DNA of 64,000 bases, taken from contig JAFVBC010000001.1 in assembly GCA_017480185.1 (NCBI GenBank), forward strand, positions 1 to 64,000. Direction: 5' to 3'. The notes beneath the pieces are model-generated. The model had not been told where the DNA came from. It was given only the letters and a program-made list of their open reading frames with translations, and ran no database searches. Below are positions 1 to 8,347 of the stretch, piece by piece (position 1 is the first letter of the stretch; every line of letters starts with the position of its first letter). Source of the stretch: Bacteroidales bacterium (GTDB taxonomy: Bacteria > Bacteroidota > Bacteroidia > Bacteroidales > P3). Made by a program: the position numbers and the translations under genes.

Positions 1-52
1 ACAACTGAAGAACGACTGAAGAACGGCCGAAGTTGATCCCTACTTGATACTT
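1..52. repeat. partial copy of dispersed 11-bp-unit palindromic repeat
   Basis: The window opens inside the right arm of the palindromic element seen whole at 15787-15875. It shows ACTGAAGAAC units followed by GGCC and then two 11-mers, AGTTGATCCCT (31-41) and ACTTGATACTT (42-52). The left arm lies outside the window. From 53 to 150 I see no gene. Confidence 0.75.
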
Positions 53-150
53 CCATGACCGAACATAAATGTTGAATAGGCGAATGGATGGTGTTGATTA
101 AATGTTGATATTTTACGGCACATCCACGATAAGGCTTACGGCAAAGAGTG

Positions 151-158
151 TAACTTTG
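151..158 (+). promoter_or_regulatory. Bacteroidota -7 promoter element (TAACTTTG)
   Basis: TAACTTTG matches the TAnnTTTG -7 consensus of the Bacteroidota housekeeping sigma factor and ends 8 bp before the glycosyltransferase ATG at 167. Transcription would start almost at the start codon, giving a leaderless or nearly leaderless mRNA. I see no clear TTTG -33 element. Confidence 0.55.
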
Positions 159-166
159 CAAGTTGA

Positions 167-1345
167 ATGGCAAACATTGAACCAATGTTCGACTTTAACG
201 CTTTCTTAACCGACCCTTACTCGATTGCTCTCGCCGCACTAATGCTGCTGGCCTTGGTGGGTCTGTGTATCCACTACGGCCTTTACTACATGCGTGTTGG
301 CCGTTATAAGGATGCTCACACCAACCCTAACGGCGCATTGACAAAGGAGAAGATGCCACCAGTGTCGGTGGTGATGGTGGCGCACAATCAGGCCGAATGG
401 CTGAAAGAAAATCTGGTTTATCTGCTTGAACAAGAGTATGATGACTATGAGGTGGTGGTGGTTGATCACACCTCAACCGACGACACACATTTTGTGTTGT
501 TCACCCTTCAAAGTGTATACAAACACCTCAAGGTAGTTACCTTCCGCGAAGATGTAAACCTTTTCAAAGGCAAGAAATATCCGCTGTCGATAGGTATCAA
601 GTCGGCCAAGAACGACATCGTGCTGTTGGCCGACCCAGAGTGTATTCCGCGCAACTTCCAGTGGCTCAAAGGTATGGTGCGAGGATATGACGACCCAGCG
701 GTTCAAATTGTGCTTGGCTATTGCGGCGTGAAGAGCAACAAGACCCTTTTGGGGTCGTTGCAGAGGTACGATGTGCTCGACTACAGCGCCCACTATCTGG
801 GCAGCGTGTTGGCTGGCCACCCGTCGACGGGCTCGGGTCGCAACTTGAGTTATAGGCGCGAATTCTTCTTTGCTCAAGGATCGTTCATTGGACACTACGA
901 CATTGCCGAAGGTGCCGACGACCTGTTTATTTACCAAAATGCAACCCGCAAAAACACAGCCATAAGCATCGGCAACGATGCCCGTCTGACAATTGAGCCA
1001 CTGAAGACCTTTGGCCAGTGGCATGACGAGCGCAAACACCGTGTGGCCACTCGCGGACGACACAGTCTGCGTTCGCGCCTACGTGGCGACCGTAGGGCGG
1101 TGCTCAACATCTTGTTCTACGGTGCGGGGGTGGCGCTGGTGGTGTTGGGTGCGCTGCCGTGGCCCATTGTAGCACTGGCTGCGGTGATAAAATGGGTGTG
1201 GCAAATAGTGTGTTTTGCACAACTGACAAAGCGTTTCGATGGAGGCAAGATGCACTTTGTGGCACCATTGCTTGAAATTTATTTTATCATTGCAAATACT
1301 ATTTTAATCCTAACGCCGTTACACACCCAAAAAAGATACAAGTAA
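167..1345 (+). CDS. membrane-anchored family 2 glycosyltransferase
   Basis: A GT2 protein of 392 aa that probably transfers a sugar from a nucleotide sugar at the cytoplasmic face of the inner membrane. A transmembrane segment lies near residues 18-40, the GT-A fold begins with PVSVVMVAHNQ near 64, and DHTSTDDT and ADPEC (the DxD-like metal site) follow. GADD and QWHDERKHR resemble the distal acidic and QxxRW-like motifs. Two hydrophobic segments close the protein. The ATG lies 8 bp after a TAACTTTG promoter element. The sigma-factor gene follows after 10 bp, so they are probably co-transcribed. The acceptor cannot be deduced. Confidence 0.85.
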   Translation: MANIEPMFDFNAFLTDPYSIALAALMLLALVGLCIHYGLYYMRVGRYKDAHTNPNGALTKEKMPPVSVVMVAHNQAEWLKENLVYLLEQEYDDYEVVVVDHTSTDDTHFVLFTLQSVYKHLKVVTFREDVNLFKGKKYPLSIGIKSAKNDIVLLADPECIPRNFQWLKGMVRGYDDPAVQIVLGYCGVKSNKTLLGSLQRYDVLDYSAHYLGSVLAGHPSTGSGRNLSYRREFFFAQGSFIGHYDIAEGADDLFIYQNATRKNTAISIGNDARLTIEPLKTFGQWHDERKHRVATRGRHSLRSRLRGDRRAVLNILFYGAGVALVVLGALPWPIVALAAVIKWVWQIVCFAQLTKRFDGGKMHFVAPLLEIYFIIANTILILTPLHTQKRYK

Positions 1346-1355
1346 CCCACCACCG

Positions 1356-1958
1356 ATGACGGCCACAACCACGCCACGCATTGAACAAGACTACCGCCTT
1401 GTGTGCGCTGCACGCGACAACGGCAGCCCACAAGCCTATGCTGGATTGATGTCGGCCTACCGTGAACCCCTTTACTTGCTACTGCTGCGCATGACACGCA
1501 ACGCTACCGATGCGGCCGACCTCACAATGGAGACTTTCTCAAAAGCCTTTATGCAACTTAACCGTTACAGTCCAACCAACTCTTTTAGCGCTTGGTTGTT
1601 TACCATCGGTACAAACACATGCATTGACTATATACGACGCCGTCGGTTGCCGACTGTGCCATTGGGCACCCTGTCGCGCAACGATGGGCAAGAGTGGACG
1701 GAATATCCTGTTAGTTCCGACGCACCCAACCCCGAGGAGCAGATAATATTGCAGCAACGCAACGACAATCTGCGGCTCATTGTGTCGCAGTTGAGGCAAC
1801 CCTATCGAGAGATAGTAGAGATGCGCTACTTCGACGAAATGAGCTACGAACAGATAGCCACAGCCACAGGGCTGCCCATGGGGACAGTGAAAGTGCGCCT
1901 GTCGCGTGCACGTCAGCTAATGCTGGCCACCCTGCGTCAAAACCGTAACATGCTTTGA
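1356..1958 (+). CDS. RNA polymerase sigma-70 family (ECF-type) factor
   Basis: Contains sigma region 2 (roughly residues 25-95, with FSAWLFTIGTNTCIDYIRRRR) and sigma region 4 (roughly 130-190, with the helix-turn-helix YEQIATATGLPMGTVKVRLSRAR). At 200 aa with no region 3 it fits the ECF class and should direct RNA polymerase to a small regulon. No anti-sigma factor lies beside it: the neighbours are a glycosyltransferase 10 bp upstream and a GNAT acetyltransferase 18 bp downstream. The three probably form one transcript. Family confidence is high; the regulon is unknown. Confidence 0.9.
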   Translation: MTATTTPRIEQDYRLVCAARDNGSPQAYAGLMSAYREPLYLLLLRMTRNATDAADLTMETFSKAFMQLNRYSPTNSFSAWLFTIGTNTCIDYIRRRRLPTVPLGTLSRNDGQEWTEYPVSSDAPNPEEQIILQQRNDNLRLIVSQLRQPYREIVEMRYFDEMSYEQIATATGLPMGTVKVRLSRARQLMLATLRQNRNML

Positions 1959-1976
1959 ACACATTACCCAACAACA

Positions 1977-2504
1977 ATGATAACCTTTACAAAACTGGCA
2001 GACTGCAACCATCAGCACTTTGCCCAAAGCCTGTTTGAAGAGGCGTTCCCCGAAGAGGAACGCCCCCCTTTCAGTAGAATCCGGCAGCGTGATGCCGGCA
2101 AATTCCATTTCCTTGTTGCCGAAAACGGCGACGAACCAATAGGCATCTTAAGCTATTGGTCATTTCCAGAACTGATTTACATTGAACACTTTGCCATAGC
2201 TGAAGAATTGCGCAACCAGGGGTTGGGCAAGGCGGTGTTTTTGAACTTCCTGTCGCAACAAACAGAGCAGGTGGTGCTTGAGGTGGAAAAACCAGTCAAC
2301 GAAGCAGCCGAACACCGCATAGAATTCTATGCAAGCATGGGTCTTTTCCAAAATCCACAGCCCTATGTGCAACCGTCGTATCATGGCGACAACCGCACCG
2401 TCGATATGATTATCATGTCGAAATACGAACTTGACGACGACGAATTTGCCGAGGTAGCCGCCACACTCTACTCTGAAGTGTATGGAGTGAGCTTTCAGAA
2501 GTGA
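1977..2504 (+). CDS. GNAT family N-acetyltransferase
   Basis: Predicted acetyl-CoA-dependent acyltransferase of 175 aa. The acetyl-CoA pyrophosphate-binding motif is visible as RNQGLGKA (residues about 79-86), preceded by the beta-strand IEHFAIAEEL and followed by FLNFL. Its substrate cannot be read from the sequence. It follows the ECF sigma gene by 18 bp on the same strand and is probably the last gene of that transcript, because the tRNA gene downstream has its own promoter. Confidence 0.85.
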   Translation: MITFTKLADCNHQHFAQSLFEEAFPEEERPPFSRIRQRDAGKFHFLVAENGDEPIGILSYWSFPELIYIEHFAIAEELRNQGLGKAVFLNFLSQQTEQVVLEVEKPVNEAAEHRIEFYASMGLFQNPQPYVQPSYHGDNRTVDMIIMSKYELDDDEFAEVAATLYSEVYGVSFQK

Positions 2505-2577
2505 ACCTTTGCATTGAAACCGAACGCCCGATAACACAGCAAGTTGCGATAGGGCAAATAAAATAATTGAAAAAAAA

Positions 2578-2609
2578 TTTGGTCGGTAAGCAAAAAGAGC
2601 TTACCTTTG
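2578..2609 (+). promoter_or_regulatory. Bacteroidota promoter of tRNA-Arg
   Basis: TTTG at 2578-2581 and TACCTTTG at 2602-2609 are separated by 20 bp, a textbook match to the Bacteroidota -33/-7 promoter. It lies about 40 bp upstream of the tRNA and is the clearest promoter in the window. Confidence 0.8.
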
Positions 2610-2649
2610 CATCCGATTTCGAGAGGGAGAGAGGTGATAAAGGCCAAAT

Positions 2650-2726
2650 GGCTCCTTAGCTCAACTGAATAGAGCATCTGACTACGGATCAGAAGGTTGC
2701 AGGTTTGAATCCTGCAGGAGTCACCA
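2650..2726 (+). tRNA. tRNA-Arg (anticodon ACG)
   Basis: A complete 77-nt cloverleaf. The acceptor stem 2650-2656 pairs with 2716-2722 (one G-U pair), the D stem GCTC/GAGC is at 2659-2675, the anticodon stem TCTGA/TCAGA encloses the loop CTACGGA (anticodon ACG at 2684-2686), and the T stem GCAGG/CCTGC is at 2699-2715. CCA is encoded at 2724-2726. ACG implies A-to-I editing by TadA to read CGN codons. It has its own promoter and a downstream hairpin terminator. Confidence 0.97.
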
Positions 2727-2731
2727 AGGAA

Positions 2732-2767
2732 AGAGACGATACCAGCAAGGTGTCGTCTCCTTTTTTT
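2732..2767 (+). terminator. intrinsic terminator after tRNA-Arg
   Basis: GAGACGATACC and GGTGTCGTCTC form an 11-bp stem with one wobble pair around a short loop, followed directly by a run of seven T. This ends the tRNA transcript before the TonB receptor gene. Confidence 0.85.
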
Positions 2768-2823
2768 GCTGTTTTACATTCCTAAATACAATAATAACTT
2801 GCATTTGTGGTTATTCCTACTAT

Positions 2824-5283
2824 ATGAAAACAAAAGTTCTCATCATACTTGCAATATTGCTTGTGCCGCTTGCACTGACAGCACAAACAGTGATTGAGGG
2901 TAGGGTGAGCGACGCTGAAAGTGGAGAGCCTTTGGCCTTTGTGAACATTGGCATGCATGGTTCGACCATAGGCACTTCTTCATCAATTGATGGACGATAC
3001 CGTCTTGCGGTGCCAACGGCCGACAGCGCCACACTAATGTTTTCGCACACGGGCTACACTTTGGTGCAACACACACTGCATGGGCTGAAAAATGGTGTGA
3101 TAATAAATCTTGACATCACACTTAAACCCTCGGCACGCCAGTTGAACGAGGTGAGTATCAGAGATAGTCGCAGCCGAGGCGAGGCATTTGCCGATATAGG
3201 AATAGAGAAAATAAGAGCCGTGGCTGGGCCATCGATGGGCGTTGAGGGTTTGCTGAAAACATTACCCGATGTGGTGTCGAACAACGAACTGTCTAACCAA
3301 TACTCGGTTCGCGGTGGTTCTTTTGACGAGAACTTGGTGTATATCAACGGTGTGGAAGTGTTTAGGCCAATGCTCATTCGCAATGGTCAGCAGGAGGGCA
3401 CAAGCATAATAAACCCCGACCTTGTGTCGTCGGTGCGTTTCTCGCCAGGCGGGTTTGATGCCCAATACGGCGATCGGTTGTCGTCAGTGCTTGACATCGA
3501 CTATCGCATTGCCGACGACTTTGGCGGCAGGGTGGGGGTTAGTTTGCTGGGGGGACAGGTGGCCCTTTACGGGGCAATAGATAGCGTATGGAGCGCGGCC
3601 ATAGCAGTACGACGCAACAGCAACAACTATATCTTTGGCAGTTTGGATACACGTGGCATCTACACCACCACCTATACTGACTTTCAAGCTCTATTACAAT
3701 GCCGAGCTTCGCAGCGCCACACCTTGAATTTATTGGCCATTGCAACCGACAATAACTATGGTTTAGTGCCCGAAAGTCAGACCACCACATTTGGAGGATA
3801 CGTTCTACCAATGCAATTAAACATATTCTTCGATGGCCAGGAACAGGACAAGTATCGCACGTGGCTATTGGCAGTTGCGTCGGATTACGCCATTGCCGAC
3901 AACTGGCGGTTGAAGAGCCATGCATCGTGGCAGCGCATTGCAGAGACGGAACGATACGATGTACAAAGTCAATATTGGCTCAGTGAAGTCGGGTTGGGTG
4001 AAGAAGAGGGCGACACGGTGCACTTCAATAAAGGTGTCGGTACGTTCTTGGAGCATGCTTCTAACCGAATGCTCACCACGATATATGCCATTGAAAGTAG
4101 ACTAAAAGGCGATGTGCGTTTGGGCGAATGGAACTTTGGCCTAAGGATGCAACTTGATAATGTCGACGATCATATTCGTGAGTGGCGATGGGTCGACTCG
4201 TCGGGTTACAGTATGCCAACAACGTCCTATGTTTATGGCGACAGCAGTAATGCACCGATACCCCCACAATTGCAGCAGTTTTCTCGTTCAAACAACAGCC
4301 TTAACACATTGCACGGAATGGCCTTTGCTATGCGAGAAGTTAATGTTACGACACGCAAAAACTCGGAGATAAAAATAGTGGCAGGGGTAAGGGCGCACGC
4401 CTATGCGTCGGTAATGGCCGACGAACACACCGAGAATAGTACAGGATGGCGATTTATGGTAAGTCCGCGTATAAGTTTGGGCTACAAGCCACAATGGCAA
4501 AAGGATATGGTGTTTAGGCTGTCGGCTGGCGTCTACAACCAGGCTCCTTTCTATAGAGAGTATCGTCGTAGCGATGGAACGCTGAATGCTGACTTGGAAT
4601 ATCCTACCTCGCACCAGTTGAATGCCACCGCCGACTGGAACACACGATGGGGCAATGTGCCACTACGCATCACAGCCGACCTTTATGGCAAATATCTGCC
4701 ACGCATAGTGCCATACACGGTTGATAATCTGCGCGTGAGGTATATGCCCGACAAGAATGCTAAAGGGTATAGTTACGGTTTCAGTATGCGTGTGAATGGT
4801 GAGTTGGTAGACGGATTGGAGTCGTGGGCAAGTGTATCGTTGATGCACACACAAGAGGATATTGATGGCGATGGCATGGGTTGGATTGACCGACCGACAG
4901 ATCAGCGCGTTGCAGTGAAGTTATTTTTGCAGGACTATGTTCCAACCATTCCCTGGTGGAGTATGAGTCTGGTGATGGTGGCTGCCGATGGAATGCCCGT
5001 GAAGACTCCGTTCATAATGCAGAGCGAGAGTTTTAGGTTGCCAGCCTATTTCAGAATTGACTGGGGCAACACTCTGCATTTTGCCAAGTTAAAACGTTTT
5101 GAAAATAGTAAACTGTTCAGATATATAAAGGATGTGCAACTGGGTGTAGACGTGTTTAACCTGTTTAACTATAGGAATGTGGCATCGTATTTGTGGGTGT
5201 CGGACATAGAGAATATTTATTATCCAGTGCCCAACTACCTGACTTCACGCCAGTTGAATGTAAAAATAACTATGATTTTCTGA
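2824..5283 (+). CDS. TonB-dependent receptor with carboxypeptidase-regulatory-like N-terminal domain
   Basis: An 819-aa outer-membrane importer. A signal peptide covers about residues 1-20 and ends ALTAQ. A carboxypeptidase-regulatory-like beta-sandwich follows (about 24-105, beginning VIEGRVSDAESGEPLAFVNI), then the plug domain (about 120-230, with the motif QYSVRGGSFDENLVYINGVEV) and a C-terminal barrel ending in aromatic KITMIF. No SusD partner is adjacent, so it is not a classical Sus pair; a metal chelate, cofactor or peptide is as likely as a glycan. Its stop overlaps the start of the M16 gene (TGATG), so the two are translationally coupled. The ligand is unknown. Confidence 0.92.
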   Translation: MKTKVLIILAILLVPLALTAQTVIEGRVSDAESGEPLAFVNIGMHGSTIGTSSSIDGRYRLAVPTADSATLMFSHTGYTLVQHTLHGLKNGVIINLDITLKPSARQLNEVSIRDSRSRGEAFADIGIEKIRAVAGPSMGVEGLLKTLPDVVSNNELSNQYSVRGGSFDENLVYINGVEVFRPMLIRNGQQEGTSIINPDLVSSVRFSPGGFDAQYGDRLSSVLDIDYRIADDFGGRVGVSLLGGQVALYGAIDSVWSAAIAVRRNSNNYIFGSLDTRGIYTTTYTDFQALLQCRASQRHTLNLLAIATDNNYGLVPESQTTTFGGYVLPMQLNIFFDGQEQDKYRTWLLAVASDYAIADNWRLKSHASWQRIAETERYDVQSQYWLSEVGLGEEEGDTVHFNKGVGTFLEHASNRMLTTIYAIESRLKGDVRLGEWNFGLRMQLDNVDDHIREWRWVDSSGYSMPTTSYVYGDSSNAPIPPQLQQFSRSNNSLNTLHGMAFAMREVNVTTRKNSEIKIVAGVRAHAYASVMADEHTENSTGWRFMVSPRISLGYKPQWQKDMVFRLSAGVYNQAPFYREYRRSDGTLNADLEYPTSHQLNATADWNTRWGNVPLRITADLYGKYLPRIVPYTVDNLRVRYMPDKNAKGYSYGFSMRVNGELVDGLESWASVSLMHTQEDIDGDGMGWIDRPTDQRVAVKLFLQDYVPTIPWWSMSLVMVAADGMPVKTPFIMQSESFRLPAYFRIDWGNTLHFAKLKRFENSKLFRYIKDVQLGVDVFNLFNYRNVASYLWVSDIENIYYPVPNYLTSRQLNVKITMIF

Positions 5284-6536
5284 TGCAAAAATTACCCATA
5301 GAAAATATTATTACTCCTAAAGTTGCAATATTTGACAACGGGGTAATGCTTTACCAACTCGGCTCCGCAACAACCGAATTGCTAAAAATAGACTTTATAT
5401 TTGAAGCTGGTAGCGACATGCAGCCACAACCATTGTGTGCGTCGGCAGTAAATAGCCTTATGGTTAAGGCCACAAAAACGAAATCGGCACAGCAATTGTC
5501 GGAGATACTGGACTATCATGGGATTGTGGTTGAACCGAATTGCGATGTTATGACATCGAGCCTAACGTTCTACATGCTGCGAAAATATGCTGCTATGATG
5601 CTACCCTTAATAAGGGATATTATTGAACGACCAGCATTTGAAGATGAAGATGTGGCGATGTTGAAAAAAAAGCGTAGGCAGGAAATTGAAGTGAATGCGC
5701 AGAAGTCGACTGCGGTTGCTCGGAAGTTGTTTTATCAGACACTATTTGGAAAACAACATCCATTAGGAGTGTATGCCAAGCCTGAAGATGCCGACAGTCT
5801 TGGCAGAGAGGTGATAGAATGCTTTCACAAAGAGCATTATATTGGAGCGGAGATGACTATTGTGGTTTCGGGAATGATTGATGATAAATTGGTGCAATTG
5901 ATTGAGAATGAATTCGGACGAGGGATAGAACACAGTAAGCACCAACATAAAATGTTGCAGATGCCAAGTGGCGTGCCCACAGTAACAAGACTGCACCAAG
6001 ATGTTATATCGTCGCAACAAACATCGTTAAGAGTTGGAAGAATTATCCCCATTGCATGGGACGATCCAGAGTTTGCGCAGATGATGCTTGTAAACACTCT
6101 TTTGGGTGGTTATTTTGGATCAAGACTGATGTCGAACATACGTGAGGATAAAGGTTTTACCTATGGCATTTATTCTCATCTACAACTATACCGCGGAGGT
6201 GCGGTTTTCTCAATAGTATCTGACATTATGCCAGGAAAGGCCGACGCTGCAATTTTGGAGATAAAAAAAGAGATAGAGACCCTGCAAAACATACCAGTAG
6301 ATGATGCCGAACTATCGATGGTAAAGAGCGTAATGTTGGGTGATTTTATGCGCTCTATTGATGGCGTTTTTGAACAATCAGTTCGTTTCTGCGACATGAT
6401 GATCAATGATGTTGATGAAAGATTGAGTTGTAATATTAACGAGGCTATACAAAAAACAAACGCCGAGCATATCATAGATATTGCTCGACGTTTGTTGCGT
6501 GTGGAAGACTTGCTATTTTGTACTGCTGGAGTTTGA
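5283..6536 (+). CDS. M16 (insulinase/pitrilysin) family protein lacking the zinc motif
   Basis: 417 aa from the ATG at 5283, which overlaps the TonB receptor stop. The longer frame from 5193 would lie inside the receptor gene and is not credible. The M16 fold is recognisable from the N-terminal IDFIFEAGSDMQP strand, the second-domain segment FGKQHPLGVYAKPEDADSL, and NTLLGGYFGSRLMSNIREDKGFTYGIYS. At the place where active members carry HxxEH (residues about 56-75) there is no His-x-x-Glu-His, so it looks like a non-catalytic subunit. It may assist or quality-control substrates of the coupled receptor, which is inference. It converges on the gene at 6513. Confidence 0.8.
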   Translation: MQKLPIENIITPKVAIFDNGVMLYQLGSATTELLKIDFIFEAGSDMQPQPLCASAVNSLMVKATKTKSAQQLSEILDYHGIVVEPNCDVMTSSLTFYMLRKYAAMMLPLIRDIIERPAFEDEDVAMLKKKRRQEIEVNAQKSTAVARKLFYQTLFGKQHPLGVYAKPEDADSLGREVIECFHKEHYIGAEMTIVVSGMIDDKLVQLIENEFGRGIEHSKHQHKMLQMPSGVPTVTRLHQDVISSQQTSLRVGRIIPIAWDDPEFAQMMLVNTLLGGYFGSRLMSNIREDKGFTYGIYSHLQLYRGGAVFSIVSDIMPGKADAAILEIKKEIETLQNIPVDDAELSMVKSVMLGDFMRSIDGVFEQSVRFCDMMINDVDERLSCNINEAIQKTNAEHIIDIARRLLRVEDLLFCTAGV

Positions 6537-6920
6537 GTCTTGAGCCTGTTTTTTGGCGTTTTGTACTACTTTAACAAGAGCAACTGTCTCGAATATAAGA
6601 CAAACAGTGTAGCCTATTAGGAAAGCAACGGTAAACGTTTTGGCCATATATGCGTGAGTGATGTCGTAGGCAAACAGCACAATTAGGTGTAGGAAAAGTG
6701 TAACAACGATACTTCCCAAGAATACCTGAACAAATGTTTTGGGCGATTTGTTCATAGCCGATGTTACAAAAAAATGTTGCAATCCTGCTACCAACGGAAA
6801 ATACACCGCTAAAAGAGAAATGGCTATTGTATATGAATTGGGATTTAGCCACATCAGAGCAAACGAGGCAAGAGCCAAAAGTAAGGCAAGTAGTGTGAGT
6901 AGTAAATAGTATTTGCGCAT
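6513..6920 (-). CDS. small integral membrane protein of unknown function
   Basis: 135 aa starting MRKYYLLL at 6920, three bases after the pyrI stop. A longer frame from 6968 would overlap pyrI by 46 bp and is less likely. Four hydrophobic segments (about residues 5-25, 32-50, 65-87 and 93-115) precede a polar Ser-rich tail. The spacing and four-helix layout are reminiscent of small AtpI-like proteins, but I do not recognise the family. It is probably the last gene of the pyrBI transcript. Its 3' end overlaps the convergent M16 gene by 24 bp. Confidence 0.65.
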   Translation of the reverse strand: MRKYYLLLTLLALLLALASFALMWLNPNSYTIAISLLAVYFPLVAGLQHFFVTSAMNKSPKTFVQVFLGSIVVTLFLHLIVLFAYDITHAYMAKTFTVAFLIGYTVCLIFETVALVKVVQNAKKQAQDSNSSSTK

Positions 6921-6922
6921 CT

Positions 6923-7384
6923 CTATTCGTTGAATTTCATAGTCTCTTTTGTAGTGAATTTTTCGCAATAATGACAGCGTAGTTTAAGCGACTCTTTGTC
7001 AACAATGTCAAACTTGGTTTGAATAGGTTCGGCATTGGTTATACATTTGGGATTAGCACATTTCACAAAGTTCTCTATATGGTCTGGGATCTCTGCCTTA
7101 AATTTGTCTACAACTTTATAATCTTCAATGTTTATAATTGAGGCTGCAGGGGCTACAAGGGCTATTTTGCTAATCTCCTCCTTTGTGAAATGTTTGTTCT
7201 TTATTTTAACAATACCCTTTTTACCAAATTTATTACTGCTCAAATAATTGCCAATTAACACTTCGTCTTTATACTTTTCCAAGTCAAGAATGCGTATAAC
7301 TTGGTAAACCGACTCCGTTGGTATATGGTCTATGACGGTACCATTTTCTATGGCCGACACAACCATTTCTTTCTTGTTTTCCAT
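6923..7384 (-). CDS. pyrI: aspartate carbamoyltransferase regulatory subunit
   Basis: 153 aa from MENKKEMVVSAIENGTVIDHI at 7384, 23 bp after the pyrB stop. The longer in-frame start at 7417 lies inside pyrB and is rejected. The N-terminal allosteric nucleotide-binding domain is followed by a zinc domain with the four ligands in CANPKC and CHYC. It would assemble with PyrB into the ATP/CTP-regulated c6r6 holoenzyme of pyrimidine synthesis. The family is unmistakable. Confidence 0.96.
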   Translation of the reverse strand: MENKKEMVVSAIENGTVIDHIPTESVYQVIRILDLEKYKDEVLIGNYLSSNKFGKKGIVKIKNKHFTKEEISKIALVAPAASIINIEDYKVVDKFKAEIPDHIENFVKCANPKCITNAEPIQTKFDIVDKESLKLRCHYCEKFTTKETMKFNE

Positions 7385-7406
7385 TATATTATCAGATTTT
7401 CTTGTT

Positions 7407-8324
7407 TTACTTTGCACCTAATATGGCGGCCATTAAAGCTTGACGTACATATACTCCATTCCTTGCCTGTTGGAAATAATAGGCGTATGGAGTGCTATCC
7501 ACGTCTGTGGTTATTTCGTTCACGCGTGGCAGAGGATGGAGAATACGCATATTTGGTTTACAACCTTTAAGCATGTCAGCATTAAGTATGCAACTATCCT
7601 TCACGCGTTCATATTCCATTGGGTCGGGGAAACGCTCACGTTGTACACGTGTCATGTAGATAATGTCGGCCGACTGTATTATATCATTCAAGTCGGTGTA
7701 TTGATAATACTTCAATCCAGCCTGTTGAATACTCATTTTTACACTCGATGGTAACTTCAGTTCTACTGGTGAAACCAAATGGAACGTGGCATTGAAGTTG
7801 CACATGGCTTGAACAAGTGAGTGCACTGTTCGGCCATATTTCAAATCTCCCACGCAGGCAATGTTCAGATTATCCAAAGTGCCTTGAGTTTTCCTAATTG
7901 AGTACAAGTCGAGCATACACTGGGTGGGATGCTGATTAGCCCCATCACCGGCATTAATCACAGGTACAGATGCCACTTCAGAAGCATACCTTGCCGAACC
8001 CTCTTTCGGATTTCTCATAACAATCAAATCGCTGTACGAACTAACCATTGTGATTGTATCGTGTAGCGACTCACCTTTTTGTACGCTGGTTGCCCCTGGG
8101 TCACTAAAGCCTATTATACGTGCACCAAGTTGATTGGCGGCACTCTCAAAACTTAAACGTGTACGGGTGGACGGCTCAAAGAAAAGTGTGGCGACCACCT
8201 TGTCGTTCAAAATCTGTTGTTTAGGATTCTTTTCAAATCCCTCTGCGATATCCAAAACCTCCAAATACTCTTGTTTCGAGAAGTCGGTAATGGAAATCAG
8301 ATTGCGACCTTTTAATGTACTCAT
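7407..8324 (-). CDS. pyrB: aspartate carbamoyltransferase catalytic subunit
   Basis: 305 aa, the usual length. It condenses carbamoyl phosphate and aspartate in the committed step of pyrimidine biosynthesis. The carbamoyl-phosphate motif FFEPSTRTRLSFE, the loop HPTQCMLDL and GDLKYGRTVHS are all present, followed by the aspartate-binding RVQRERF segment. It lies 23 bp after the TPR lipoprotein gene and 22 bp before pyrI, on the same strand. I see no pyrimidine attenuator in the short gap. Confidence 0.97.
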   Translation of the reverse strand: MSTLKGRNLISITDFSKQEYLEVLDIAEGFEKNPKQQILNDKVVATLFFEPSTRTRLSFESAANQLGARIIGFSDPGATSVQKGESLHDTITMVSSYSDLIVMRNPKEGSARYASEVASVPVINAGDGANQHPTQCMLDLYSIRKTQGTLDNLNIACVGDLKYGRTVHSLVQAMCNFNATFHLVSPVELKLPSSVKMSIQQAGLKYYQYTDLNDIIQSADIIYMTRVQRERFPDPMEYERVKDSCILNADMLKGCKPNMRILHPLPRVNEITTDVDSTPYAYYFQQARNGVYVRQALMAAILGAK

Positions 8325-8347
8325 TTCTTTATATTGTGTTAGTTACT

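Noticed and set aside
2650..2726. tRNA-Arg as an integration site for mobile DNA
   Set aside because: No repeat of its 3' end and no integrase or foreign genes follow it.
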